A DNA stretch of 43,317 bases from Desulfobulbaceae bacterium (GTDB lineage Bacteria > Bacteroidota > Ignavibacteria > Kapaibacteriales > UBA2268), in contig JAGXRP010000063.1 in assembly GCA_018335795.1 (NCBI GenBank), positions 1 through 43,317 on the forward strand. The letters are read 5' to 3'. A model generated the notes under the pieces. It ran no database searches. It saw only the letters and a list, made by a program, of their open reading frames with translations, and had not been told where the DNA came from. Made by a program: the position numbers and the translations under genes. Of this stretch, positions 7,488 through 16,803 are shown piece by piece (positions within the stretch are counted from its first letter, which is position 1; every line of letters begins with the position of its first letter).

Positions 7488-8702
7488 TCAATCATAAAAC
7501 GATAAACTTGCAAAAGTGACTGCTGATTGCGTTTCAGACTCGTACCATTGGTTATATTTGTTTAGTTTTGCTTTTTTGAAAGCATTCGTTTTCAAAAACG
7601 AATAAATCGGAGCAGTACCGCAAATCTTCCATTTGTCATCAACTGCTGCAATTTGGCTAAAGAATACGTCCGGAGCTAAGTCCAATATTGAATCTATTAT
7701 CTTGAAATCTTCTTTTTTTACCTCATCGAGCTTTTCGATTGCATCAAAATTATCATCGAACTTCATGCCTATATGAGCAAAATCTACACTTGCAATGAAG
7801 CTCGCTTTGATATTATTTGATGAGATATATCCATTTAAAGAATTAATAAAGGCATTGATAGCGTTATTATCAGCCGGATTTGTTTTTTCAGACATAAAGT
7901 TATGCATCGAACCAACTATTATAGGTAAGATTTTAAAATTACGGTTCTTGAAATAATGTTGAAGTAATATTATCTGAAGTTCAATCGAATGTTCGGGTTT
8001 ATGTGCCAAATCATCTATGATGAAGGAATCGGGACAATTTGAATAGAGGAACTCAATCAAGTTCTGGTCAGTTTTGATTATACCAAGTGGTGTTTCAAAA
8101 TTTTTTCTTGTCAACATAAATTGACCTGAATTCATGAAATGCGAAGTACCCAAAATAATGAATAAGTCTGAATCAGTTCCTGAAATTGAATGATAGCCCG
8201 ATGAATAAACTTCGGAAACAATCTCGCCAAGCCTGAAATCAATATGCGGGACAATTATTGAATGAGCGGATGAATCATAATCTTCAACATTTGTTCTATT
8301 GAAAAAATCATTGAGAAATACTTCAATTTCTTCAGGATTTGATGGATAACAAGTGCCGGCACATACAGCGGGTCTAATATGAGACGCCAAATATTCTTGT
8401 TCTATTAAGGCACGTTTTTGGTAAAAGGACTCTGATAATATGAATCCCATATCGTCTAATGCTTTTATTTGAGCCAAGATGGGCTCTATTGTGGTTTCGC
8501 CGTGCTCTTGATTTTCAATTTTCAAAATATCACGAATGTCAAGTTCTTCATCAATACTTACCAAAATATTGAAAAATTCGGGCGTTACTATTACAGGAGC
8601 TTCTGCATAGCCCATAGGGTCATCTAACAAAACCCAATCTTTGCCTTCATATTCGATTAAATTTGTACGAATGTCATATCTTAAGGGGTAAAGTTTACTC
8701 AT
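7488..8702 (-). CDS. amrB: MEMO/AmrB family protein with N-terminal winged-helix-like domain
   Basis: The C-terminal part, about residues 110-404, is a MEMO1 domain (AmmeMemoRadiSam system protein B), structurally related to LigB-type dioxygenases. It begins RPAVCAGTCYPSN and holds the conserved IIVPHIDFR, GTSHF and EHSIELQ blocks that carry the putative metal-binding residues. The first ~100 residues (PLRYDIRTNLIEYEG to ALDDMGFILSES) form a separate domain that looks like the PqqD-type winged helix found fused to many bacterial MEMO proteins. The partners that define the system, AMMECR1 and a radical SAM protein, are not adjacent. I chose the ATG at 8702, giving an 8-base ATGAGTAA overlap with the upstream small gene. 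An ATG at 8720 is also possible. The reaction is unknown. Confidence 0.85.
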   Translation of the reverse strand: MSKLYPLRYDIRTNLIEYEGKDWVLLDDPMGYAEAPVIVTPEFFNILVSIDEELDIRDILKIENQEHGETTIEPILAQIKALDDMGFILSESFYQKRALIEQEYLASHIRPAVCAGTCYPSNPEEIEVFLNDFFNRTNVEDYDSSAHSIIVPHIDFRLGEIVSEVYSSGYHSISGTDSDLFIILGTSHFMNSGQFMLTRKNFETPLGIIKTDQNLIEFLYSNCPDSFIIDDLAHKPEHSIELQIILLQHYFKNRNFKILPIIVGSMHNFMSEKTNPADNNAINAFINSLNGYISSNNIKASFIASVDFAHIGMKFDDNFDAIEKLDEVKKEDFKIIDSILDLAPDVFFSQIAAVDDKWKICGTAPIYSFLKTNAFKKAKLNKYNQWYESETQSAVTFASLSFYD

Positions 8703-8964
8703 TGGCAATTTGATTTTCATCTGAATTGGATAAATATTTATCCTCGAATTTCTTAATTACGTAAGCGAAAGCTAATCCTGAGCCTGTCAGAATAACTGCT
8801 GCTGCCAGAAACCATGCATTGTCTGTAAATGCGTAAGCAACGAAAAAAAGCAAAGCACCAATCAAGCTCGAACCTGTTGTAACAAAAACTGATTTCTTTA
8901 CGTTTTGTTGAGCATTCAAAGGCTTGCTCATGTCTAATTTTTTATTATTCATTATATTGCTCAT
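8695..8964 (-). CDS. Small two-helix membrane protein
   Basis: An 89-residue protein with a polar, basic N-terminus and two hydrophobic helices (about residues 28-46 and 51-69), then an acidic tail. Both ends should face the same side of the membrane. Its ATG directly follows the dapD stop (TAA-ATG), and its end overlaps the MEMO gene start by 8 bases, so it is translationally linked in the run dapD, small protein, amrB. No family is recognised. In-frame Met codons at residues 5 and 12 are alternative starts. Confidence 0.75.
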   Translation of the reverse strand: MSNIMNNKKLDMSKPLNAQQNVKKSVFVTTGSSLIGALLFFVAYAFTDNAWFLAAAVILTGSGLAFAYVIKKFEDKYLSNSDENQIANE

Positions 8965-9792
8965 TTATCTCAAATCGAAATTAAGTGCAGTCTTAGCATC
9001 AGTTTTCGAGTCACGATATTTTATAATCAAAGGTGTGTAAATCGAAAGTCCGTTGTCGAGAGCAAATTCGGAATTGATTTTGCGTGAGCCTGCAACTAAA
9101 ACAGCGTTTTCAGGCACTTCTAACGGAGTATTTTCATCAGATGTGATAATCGTTTCATTTACTAAATCATATATTTTGGTTGAAGCTGTCAGTATTACAC
9201 CTGAAGCTAAAACCGCATTCTTGCGAACACGGACACCTTCGTAAATGCCGCAGTTTCCACCTACCATTACATTTTCTTCAACTATTACAGGTCTAGCCCC
9301 GGCAGGTTCGAGGACACCACCGATTTGAGCTGCTGCACTTATATGAACATTTTTTCCAATTTGGGCACATGTACCAACGAGAGCGTGGGAATCAATCATA
9401 GTGCCGGAATCAATGTATGAACCAATATTTATATACATCGGTGGCATACAAATGACTCCTTCGGCTACGTAAGCGCCACGACGTATTGTCGAGCCGCCCG
9501 GTACTATTCTGATGTTACTTTCGAGTTCAATATGTTTTGTTGGGAGAGTATGTTTGTCAAAAAATTTGAAGTTATCATCATTAGAAAAATCGTGCATTTT
9601 CCCTGCTCTGAATAGTAGTAGAATCCCTTTTTTTACCCATTGATTCACCTGCCATTCACCATTTACAAGCGGTTCTGCCGCACGAATTTTGCCATTATCC
9701 AATTGTTGGGCAAAATTTTCTAAGAATAACTCAGGAATATCATTTTTTCCTGATTCGAAGTAGCTTTCGACATTCTTTCTCAATTCTTCCAT
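8965..9792 (-). CDS. dapD: 2,3,4,5-tetrahydropyridine-2,6-dicarboxylate N-succinyltransferase
   Basis: DapD transfers succinyl from succinyl-CoA to tetrahydrodipicolinate in the succinylase branch of lysine and meso-diaminopimelate synthesis, in the cytoplasm. The 275-residue length is normal. The N-terminal helical domain (residues 1-95) precedes a left-handed beta-helix of hexapeptide repeats, including GVICMPPMYINIGSYIDSGT, ALVGTCAQIGKNVHISAAAQ and GGVLEPAGARPVIVEENV. These are near-invariant family sequences. A GGGAG ribosome site precedes the ATG. It lies 16 bases after the OmpA-family gene and directly before the 89-residue membrane protein, so it is likely part of a longer minus-strand transcript. 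Its neighbours are not lysine genes. Confidence 0.97.
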   Translation of the reverse strand: MEELRKNVESYFESGKNDIPELFLENFAQQLDNGKIRAAEPLVNGEWQVNQWVKKGILLLFRAGKMHDFSNDDNFKFFDKHTLPTKHIELESNIRIVPGGSTIRRGAYVAEGVICMPPMYINIGSYIDSGTMIDSHALVGTCAQIGKNVHISAAAQIGGVLEPAGARPVIVEENVMVGGNCGIYEGVRVRKNAVLASGVILTASTKIYDLVNETIITSDENTPLEVPENAVLVAGSRKINSEFALDNGLSIYTPLIIKYRDSKTDAKTALNFDLR

Positions 9793-9808
9793 AAATCTCC
9801 CATAGTCG

Positions 9809-11311
9809 TTAATTATCTACTAAATAAATCTCAACCCGTCTATTTAAACTCATATTTTCTTCATTGTCATTTGGAACGAGCGGTTGATTTTTACCATAAG
9901 ACTTTATATCAATCCTCTTATTGTTGATACCAAATCTATTCAACAATTCAGCAACAGCTTTTGCCCTTGCCAATCCTAATTGATAATTAGCTTGTTCACT
10001 GCCTACATTGTCAGTATGTCCTTTGAGTTCGATTTTAAAATTTGGATTTAATTCCAAAAAATCACTAAGGTTGGCAATAATATCAGCAAATGTGTTTGCA
10101 ACATACATTTCGGCAAAACTAAATAGAATATTTGGAATTTGAATCAAACTGTCGGACTTTGGATTTAAAGTTATCTTGATTGTATCGGCAAGTTTTAAAC
10201 CAGTATATGAAATTTCTAAGTGCGAATCCCATTGTTGATAATTTTCATAATCTACTTTGAGATTGAACGTTGTAAAAGGCAAATCAACGTTAACTCTTCC
10301 ACTATTATCGGTCGTCAATTCATAGGATTTATTACCGTTTTCATACAAATTTATAGCTACGTTCTTCAATGGAATAAATTTTTTAGCGTCCGAGACTCTA
10401 AACACAACAGATTTCGAGAGAATTGGCTGTGAACTTTTCTCTAATTCTATAAAGAAAATATTGCTCATTAAATTAGCTTCTTCATTTGATGCAAAGTACG
10501 CATATTTGCCATTTCTTGTCAGTTTGAAATGTGCATCCCAACCGGCTGAATTTATTTCAGGTCCGAGATTTTCGGGTTTAGTCCATTTTTTCCACGTATT
10601 ATCCAATCGTCGGGACATAAAAATATCAGCTTCGCCCTGGCCGGGATGTCCATATGAAGAGAAATAGAGTGTAATACCGTCAAAAGCTAAAAATGGAGAG
10701 AGTTCATCAAGTTCAGTATTTATAGTTGGACCAAGATTAATCGGTTGCGAATAAACCCAATTTCCTTCAGGAAAACTAACATAAATATCAATACCGCCAT
10801 AGCTGTCTTTTCGTTGAATCGTCATAAATAGGACGTTATTTTCAAAACAAAGATAAAATCCGTTTACATCATTCAAATTGTAATAATTTTTGATTTTTAT
10901 TGTTTTGGGGTGCGACCATTCACCATTTTCGAGGTAGGTGTAAGAAATCCCTTGCAAGGAGTCTTTGTTTTGTTCGTAAATTGTACCCAAAATGAGTGTG
11001 TCGCCGGATGGCGAAACTCCACAAACAAAATTGTTAAGGTTATTATTCAATGGTTGCCCTATATTCAAGGCTTTTTTCCATTCACCATTCTCGTCCAAAT
11101 CCGAATACCAGATATCATCTCGTCCATAATTTAAAATGTTTTCTGAACGACAAAAGTATAATCTTTGCAAGTCATGTGTTAATATCGGTATCAAATCACT
11201 AACAGATGAATTCACATTGTTGCTCAGCTTTTTTTTACTTAATGAATAAACATCAGAACTAGTAAAAAAAATTAAGAAAAAATACACGAAAATACTTAAT
11301 CCGATTTTCAT
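9809..11311 (-). CDS. OmpA family protein with PD40 propeller repeats
   Basis: A 500-residue exported protein with a cleavable signal peptide (about residues 1-23). Residues about 35-290 hold WD40-like PD40 repeats, recognisable by blocks such as DELSPFLAFDGITLYFSS and GEADIFMSRRL. A carboxypeptidase-regulatory-like beta-sandwich follows (about 300-390). The C-terminal 110 residues form an OmpA peptidoglycan-binding domain with KIELKGHTDNVG, LGLARAKAVAELL and NRRVEIYLV. The architecture is common in Bacteroidota, and some relatives (PorE-like) associate with T9SS. It should anchor in the outer membrane or periplasm and bind peptidoglycan. It lies 28 bases after speB and 16 before dapD, probably cotranscribed. 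Confidence 0.92.
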   Translation of the reverse strand: MKIGLSIFVYFFLIFFTSSDVYSLSKKKLSNNVNSSVSDLIPILTHDLQRLYFCRSENILNYGRDDIWYSDLDENGEWKKALNIGQPLNNNLNNFVCGVSPSGDTLILGTIYEQNKDSLQGISYTYLENGEWSHPKTIKIKNYYNLNDVNGFYLCFENNVLFMTIQRKDSYGGIDIYVSFPEGNWVYSQPINLGPTINTELDELSPFLAFDGITLYFSSYGHPGQGEADIFMSRRLDNTWKKWTKPENLGPEINSAGWDAHFKLTRNGKYAYFASNEEANLMSNIFFIELEKSSQPILSKSVVFRVSDAKKFIPLKNVAINLYENGNKSYELTTDNSGRVNVDLPFTTFNLKVDYENYQQWDSHLEISYTGLKLADTIKITLNPKSDSLIQIPNILFSFAEMYVANTFADIIANLSDFLELNPNFKIELKGHTDNVGSEQANYQLGLARAKAVAELLNRFGINNKRIDIKSYGKNQPLVPNDNEENMSLNRRVEIYLVDN

Positions 11312-11339
11312 TTCTAATTATCCGTGAAACGTTGAATTA

Positions 11340-12230
11340 TTAAAATTGTAGATTTAAAATTTTGTAAATCAATCTGGCAGATGTCAAATCACAATGATGT
11401 AAAATCTCTACAGGAGCTAATTCGACAACATCAAAGCCAATGATTTTTTTGTTGCGACGCTTTATTTCCCTAAACAGTTGGATAGTTTCGTTATATAGCA
11501 AACCGTCCGGCTCTGGAGTTCCGGTTGCCGGCATTATCGAAGGGTCGAAATAATCCAAATCGAAAGTAACATAAATTTCATCGGCTAAAGTGTCCACAAC
11601 ACTTTTTTGCCACTGCTCACCATGCAAACCTCTTCCAATTGCAGAAGCGTAAAAAGTTTTAACTTTATTTGCATTGATAAAATTATATTCTTCGATGCAC
11701 TGAGCTCTAATACCAACTTGTGTGATTCGCTCATTAGGGAAAAACTCCGCCACACGCGCCATCACCGAAGCATGAGAATATTTGGAATCAAGGTATGTAT
11801 CGCGAAAATCACTATGAGCATCGAATTGAAGTACGCTCATATTTGGATGCTTTTTGAAATGAGATTTGATTGGGGCTGAAGAAATTGTATGTTCGCCGCC
11901 GATTGTTACAACAAATTTGTCCATGTCCAAAAGTTGGTCGACAGTATCTTCAATCAATTGAAGAGCCACGTCATCTACTTTTCCGCTAAAATCCAAAGGT
12001 TCAATCGTTGCAATCCCTTTTTCGAAACAAAGTTCTCTGGCGCTTTCATCATCGAAAAACTCGACATATGCTGATGCTTTTAATATTGCCTCGGGTGCAT
12101 TTGCCGTTCCACCACCATAACTAACGGTATGCTCGTATGGCGCCGGAACAATGACGATTTTTGATGATTCCAAATTTGAATATTCTTCTTCAATCGCTAA
12201 GAAATTTGATTCAACGTTCAAAGTTTTCAA
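11340..12230 (-). CDS. speB: Agmatinase (ureohydrolase family)
   Basis: A dimanganese ureohydrolase that most likely cleaves agmatine to putrescine and urea for polyamine synthesis. Metal ligands are visible as H114 (GGEH), D137/H139/D141 (FDAHSDFRD) and a later FDLDYFDPS motif. The frame is open upstream to 12347, but that AT-rich extension shows no family similarity. A TTG at 12230, preceded by AGGG at good spacing and downstream of a likely promoter, gives 296 residues, the normal agmatinase size. Guanidinobutyrase or formimidoylglutamase activity cannot be excluded by eye. It heads a minus-strand run with the OmpA gene and dapD, and diverges from secA. Confidence 0.9.
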   Translation of the reverse strand: MKTLNVESNFLAIEEEYSNLESSKIVIVPAPYEHTVSYGGGTANAPEAILKASAYVEFFDDESARELCFEKGIATIEPLDFSGKVDDVALQLIEDTVDQLLDMDKFVVTIGGEHTISSAPIKSHFKKHPNMSVLQFDAHSDFRDTYLDSKYSHASVMARVAEFFPNERITQVGIRAQCIEEYNFINANKVKTFYASAIGRGLHGEQWQKSVVDTLADEIYVTFDLDYFDPSIMPATGTPEPDGLLYNETIQLFREIKRRNKKIIGFDVVELAPVEILHHCDLTSARLIYKILNLQF

Positions 12231-12272
12231 GTTTAGCCCTGTATTATTTATTTTTTTGTTTGATTTAATCTT

Positions 12273-12303
12273 CAAAAATACTAAAATGTTTGCTATATCG
12301 CAA
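12273..12303 (-). promoter_or_regulatory. Probable speB promoter
   Basis: On the minus strand TTG (12303-12301) is followed after 20 bases by TATTTTTG (12280-12273), matching TAnnTTTG. The inferred transcription start near 12267 lies inside the upstream open extension of the frame, which supports the shorter speB start at 12230. Confidence 0.55.
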
Positions 12304-12392
12304 TTTTTGTTGCAGATTTGATATAAAATAAATAACACTTCAAACAAAACGTCAATTGCAATGATTTGTAGAATTTTTAAAAAAGTAAACTA

Positions 12393-15300
12393 ATGATTGC
12401 CAATATCATTTCGAAAATATTTGGAAGTAAGCACGACAAAGAGGTAAAACTAATCAGACCAATCGTGGATGAAATTAACAAGTATTACGAAGAGTATCAC
12501 AAATTGTCTGACGATGAAATCAAAAATAAAACAGTAGAATTCAAAGAACTTATTCAGTCTCGAATCAAAGATTTAGAAGCTGAAAAAGAGACTTTACAGC
12601 ATAGATTGCAAGAAGAAGACCTTCATGCTGATGAAATAATGGACATGACCCAACTAATTAAAGGTTTGGGCGATGAAATATTCTCGACTGTAAATGATAC
12701 CTTAGATGAGATATTGCCACAAGCATTCGCTGTTGTGAAACAAACATGCAAAAGGCTGGCAGAGCAAGGTTTTGCTTATGAATATGCGGGTCAACAAACC
12801 AAATGGGATATGATTCCATATGATGTTCAGATGATTGGCGGAATTGTTTTGCACCAAGGCAAAATCTCCGAAATGACTACAGGCGAGGGTAAAACCCTCG
12901 TTGCCGTAGCACCTGTTTATTTAAATGCCTTAGCAGGTCGCGGTGTTCATATCGTAACTGTTAACGACTATCTCGCAAAACGTGACTCCGAATGGATGAG
13001 CCCTGTTTATAATTTTTTAGGAATGACTGTTGGCTCTATTCAATCCAATATGGATAACGACCTACGGAAGAAATACTACAATTGCGACATTACCTACGGA
13101 ACAAATAATGAGTTTGGTTTCGACTATTTGCGTGATAATATGGTTATTGATATCACTCATTGCGTCCAGAGAGAGCATTGGTTTGCGATAGTTGATGAAG
13201 TGGATTCAGTTTTAATTGATGAAGCACGTACTCCGCTTATCATTTCGGGTCCGGTTGCTCAATCAGACCACAAATTTGCTCAAATGAAAACAAAAGTGGT
13301 GAAACTGATAGACGCCCAAAGCAGACTTGTCACTTCATACGTTTCCGAAGTCGAAGCATTGCTCAAGACCGGTAATAAAGATGACAGAGACAAAGCAGGT
13401 ATCCATTTATTCAGGTCTTACCGCGGTCTTCCTAAGCATAAAAAACTCGCAAAATTACTACAAGACCCGGAAAATCAAAAATTGAGACAAGAGACCGAAT
13501 TATTCTTTTTGCGTGACCGTGGCGTCAGAATGCACGAAATTGATGATGAATTATACTATACAATCGAAGAAAAAAATCACCAAGTGGACATTACTGAAAA
13601 GGGGAGAGAAATACTTGGCGAAAGTGAAGCTGACCCGGAAATGTTCGTCATCCCAGATATTGCAGCCGAATATAGTGCTATCGAGGGTGATTTATCTTTA
13701 AGCCCCGAAGAAAAGCAACTCCGAAAAGACTCTGTGAACGTAATTTATTCCGAAAGAAGCGATATAATTCATACAATTCAACAGTTACTTCGTGCTTACA
13801 CGCTTTATGAGAAGGACGTGGAATACGTTGTCCAAGAAGGCAAAGTAATGATTGTTGACGAATTTACAGGACGTATTTTGGAAGGAAGACGCTATTCGGA
13901 AGGTCTGCACCAAGCTATCGAAGCAAAAGAAAATGTAAAAGTCGAACGCGATACCCAAACATTTGCAACAGTGACTTTGCAAAATTATTTCCGCTTATAC
14001 CGTAAATTAGCCGGTATGACCGGAACCGCAGAAACTGAAGCAGCGGAATTTGAAAAAATTTACAAACTTGATGTGACTGTAATCCCTACTAATAGACCAA
14101 TCGTAAGAGACGACCAAGAGGATTTGATTTTTAAAACTAAACGCGAAAAATACAATGCTCTCATCCAAGAAGTTACAGATTTGCAAAAACAGGGCAGAGC
14201 TGTCTTGGTTGGTACGGCAAGCGTAGAAGTTTCGGAAGTTATCTCAAAAATGCTAAAGCGAAATGGTATCAAGCATAATGTATTAAATGCAAAGCAACAC
14301 GCTCGTGAAGCCGAAATTATTGCACAAGCAGGTCAAAAGGGAGCTATCACTATTGCAACAAATATGGCAGGGCGTGGTACGGATATTAAGCTCGACCATG
14401 ACGTCAAGAAAAGCGGTGGTTTGGCAATTATTGGCTCTGAACGCCATGATGCCCGAAGAATTGACCGTCAGTTGCGTGGTAGAGCAGGTCGTCAGGGTGA
14501 CCCGGGTAGTTCGATTTTCTATATTTCACTCGAAGATGATTTGATGAGATTATTCAGCGGTGATAAGATTGCAGGAGTTATGAGCAGACTCAAAATTCCC
14601 GAAGGAGAACCTATCCAACACGCAATGATTTCAAAAACTGTCGAACGCGCCCAAAAGAAAGTTGAAGAAAATAACTTTGCCATTAGGAAAAGATTGCTTG
14701 AATATGATAACGTAATGAACCAACAACGTGAAGTAATTTACAATCGTAGAAGGCAAGCTTTGCGAGGTGAAAGATTGAAAGGTGAAATTTTTGAATTTGT
14801 CGAAGATACTGCATTTGAATGGGTAGAAAATTTCAAAGAAGAATTAGATTTGAAAGGACTGCAAGACACAGTTCGTGCAAATTTGCTTTGCGAAATTAAA
14901 ATTACTGAAGATGAGTTTGATAAATTGAAAAGCGATGAAATTGTGGCTAAAATTATTTCGTCTGCTGAAGAATTATACAAACGCAAAGAGGAAATGCTCG
15001 GCAAAGAATTTATGGCAAAATTGGAACGTGTTGCTGTATTACAAACAATTGATGACAAATGGAAAGAGCATTTACGTGGAATGGATGATTTGAAAGAGGG
15101 TATTCATTTACGCTCTTACGGCCAAAAAGATCCCTTGTTGGAATACAAATCGGAAGCTTTCAAATTGTTCGTTGAATTGGTCAAGGACATCAACAAAGAA
15201 GCGATGTCATTTGCGTTTAAGTATTTCCCTCAAATAGTCCAACGGGAAATGCGTGGCAAACGCCCGGTCACTTTCAAAGCGGCTGTAAATGATGAAGGAG

Positions 15301-15569
15301 TACCTGTAGTAACGAGTAGAACACAAACTTCAAATTTGAAGTTTGAACACTCAAATCAAACTCCTTCTTTCTTGTCAAATGTTCCGCAACAAAGTGCTCC
15401 CGAAGGCATGGCAACTACAGTCTCAAAAACTTTTAAACGAGATATTAAGAAAATCGGCAGAAACGAAATTGTTAAGGTAAAATATCCAAACGGCAAAGTT
15501 ATAGAAGCAAAATTCAAAAAAGTTGAAAACGATATAATTTCTCAAGCTTGCGAATTACTCGATGATTAA
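12393..15569 (+). CDS. secA: Protein translocase ATPase SecA
   Basis: The motor ATPase that pushes preproteins through SecYEG. Walker A is TGEGKT starting at residue 163 and Walker B is DEVDSVLIDEARTP at 268. The preprotein cross-linking domain, the second nucleotide-binding domain (ATNMAGRGTDIKL, GRAGRQGDPGSS) and the helical scaffold and wing domains follow. At 1058 residues it is longer than E. coli SecA (901). The N-terminus is extended, and an insertion around residues 300-400 is typical of Bacteroidota/Ignavibacteria-type SecA. The usual zinc-binding CxCGSGKKYKxCH tail is absent. After KKIGRNE the end reads VKVKYPNGKVIEAKFKKV. The gene overlaps queA by 8 bases and diverges from speB. 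Confidence 0.98.
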   Translation: MIANIISKIFGSKHDKEVKLIRPIVDEINKYYEEYHKLSDDEIKNKTVEFKELIQSRIKDLEAEKETLQHRLQEEDLHADEIMDMTQLIKGLGDEIFSTVNDTLDEILPQAFAVVKQTCKRLAEQGFAYEYAGQQTKWDMIPYDVQMIGGIVLHQGKISEMTTGEGKTLVAVAPVYLNALAGRGVHIVTVNDYLAKRDSEWMSPVYNFLGMTVGSIQSNMDNDLRKKYYNCDITYGTNNEFGFDYLRDNMVIDITHCVQREHWFAIVDEVDSVLIDEARTPLIISGPVAQSDHKFAQMKTKVVKLIDAQSRLVTSYVSEVEALLKTGNKDDRDKAGIHLFRSYRGLPKHKKLAKLLQDPENQKLRQETELFFLRDRGVRMHEIDDELYYTIEEKNHQVDITEKGREILGESEADPEMFVIPDIAAEYSAIEGDLSLSPEEKQLRKDSVNVIYSERSDIIHTIQQLLRAYTLYEKDVEYVVQEGKVMIVDEFTGRILEGRRYSEGLHQAIEAKENVKVERDTQTFATVTLQNYFRLYRKLAGMTGTAETEAAEFEKIYKLDVTVIPTNRPIVRDDQEDLIFKTKREKYNALIQEVTDLQKQGRAVLVGTASVEVSEVISKMLKRNGIKHNVLNAKQHAREAEIIAQAGQKGAITIATNMAGRGTDIKLDHDVKKSGGLAIIGSERHDARRIDRQLRGRAGRQGDPGSSIFYISLEDDLMRLFSGDKIAGVMSRLKIPEGEPIQHAMISKTVERAQKKVEENNFAIRKRLLEYDNVMNQQREVIYNRRRQALRGERLKGEIFEFVEDTAFEWVENFKEELDLKGLQDTVRANLLCEIKITEDEFDKLKSDEIVAKIISSAEELYKRKEEMLGKEFMAKLERVAVLQTIDDKWKEHLRGMDDLKEGIHLRSYGQKDPLLEYKSEAFKLFVELVKDINKEAMSFAFKYFPQIVQREMRGKRPVTFKAAVNDEGVPVVTSRTQTSNLKFEHSNQTPSFLSNVPQQSAPEGMATTVSKTFKRDIKKIGRNEIVKVKYPNGKVIEAKFKKVENDIISQACELLDD

Positions 15570-16794
15570 TGTTTCCGAGATTGATTTAGATAATTATAGC
15601 TATGAATTGCCGGATGATAAGATTGCTTATTTTCCGGCTTTGTCTCGTTCGGACAGCAAATTACTTGTTGTCGAAAGAAAAACAGCGAAAATCAAACATC
15701 GCAAATTCACAGATTTAGCTGAATTATTACCTTCTGACGCTTTATTGGTACGAAATTCAACTAAAGTAATATCTGCACGTTTGCATTTTCGCAAACCCGG
15801 TGGAGCAATGGTTGAACTACTCTTAATTAAGCCATTGCAGCCCTCTACCGACCCTCAAATTGTCATGCAATCTCATAAATCTTGCTCGTGGGAATGTCTC
15901 GTAGGTGGTAGAGCTGTTCGCGAAGGAATGATGCTCGAAATTGATGCGCAACATGAATCTAATTTCCAATTTACAGCTACCATTTTAAAAAGATACGAAA
16001 ACAAGGCTGTGGTGCAATTCAATTGGTCTGATGTGGCTTTGACTTTTTCGCATTTGCTCGCAAGTCATGGTGAAGTCCCTCTGCCTCCATATATCAAACG
16101 TGAAACGGAATCAAATGACATCGAAAGATACCAAACCGTATATGCTATTGCTGATGGCTCAGTTGCTGCTCCAACAGCAGGATTGCATTTTACTCCCGAT
16201 ATAATTGAATTATTGAATAAGAAAGGTATCAACATTTGTGATTTGATTTTACACGTAGGTCCCGGTACTTTTATTCCTATAGCCAATGATAATATCGAAA
16301 CACATGTGATGCACTCGGAACAATTTTCTGTGGGTATCAATCAATTGAAGCAAATCAAAGACGCATTGGAACAGAAGAAGCCCATTATAGCCGTTGGAAC
16401 AACATCTGTCCGCACTTTGGAATCGCTTTTTTGGATTGGAAATTTGATTTCCGAAGGTGCAAAAATTGACCTGACTACAGCCAGGTTAGAACAGTGGGCT
16501 GCCTATGGACAATTTGAAAATTACAACCCTATAGTTGCAATTTCAAATTTGATACACCATGCATCGGTTCAAAAAACTGATTCGATAATTGGCGATACAT
16601 CTTTGCTAATTATTCCGGGTTATAAATTTAGAGTGATTTCGGGCATGATTACTAATTTTCATCAGCCGAAGTCAACGCTCATTTTGCTCGTTGCCTCATT
16701 TCTCGGCAAAGAGCTTTGGAAATTATCTTATGACGAAGCACTCAAATCGAACTACCGCTTTTTAAGCTATGGCGATTCATCACTTTTGCTGTAA
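15562..16794 (+). CDS. queA: S-adenosylmethionine:tRNA ribosyltransferase-isomerase
   Basis: QueA moves the ribosyl group of S-adenosylmethionine onto 7-aminomethyl-7-deazaguanine in tRNA to make epoxyqueuosine. Family motifs are ELPDDKIAYFPALSRSDSKL at the start, VRNSTKVISARL, PTAGLHFTPDI, LHVGPGTFIPI, VGTTSVRTLES and TNFHQPKSTLILLVASFLG. At 410 residues it is longer than the ~345-residue enterobacterial enzyme because of insertions in the N-terminal half, as in other Bacteroidota forms. Its ATG overlaps the secA stop by 8 bases (ATGATTAA), so translation is probably coupled. No other queuosine genes are in the window. It is convergent with the M16 peptidase gene, 9 bases away. Confidence 0.96.
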   Translation: MINVSEIDLDNYSYELPDDKIAYFPALSRSDSKLLVVERKTAKIKHRKFTDLAELLPSDALLVRNSTKVISARLHFRKPGGAMVELLLIKPLQPSTDPQIVMQSHKSCSWECLVGGRAVREGMMLEIDAQHESNFQFTATILKRYENKAVVQFNWSDVALTFSHLLASHGEVPLPPYIKRETESNDIERYQTVYAIADGSVAAPTAGLHFTPDIIELLNKKGINICDLILHVGPGTFIPIANDNIETHVMHSEQFSVGINQLKQIKDALEQKKPIIAVGTTSVRTLESLFWIGNLISEGAKIDLTTARLEQWAAYGQFENYNPIVAISNLIHHASVQKTDSIIGDTSLLIIPGYKFRVISGMITNFHQPKSTLILLVASFLGKELWKLSYDEALKSNYRFLSYGDSSLLL

Positions 16795-16803
16795 AAAGAC
16801 AGT

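Noticed and set aside
12231-12347. 39-residue N-terminal extension of agmatinase
   Set aside because: It is AT-rich, has no family similarity and contains a probable promoter. The TTG at 12230 with AGGG upstream fits better.
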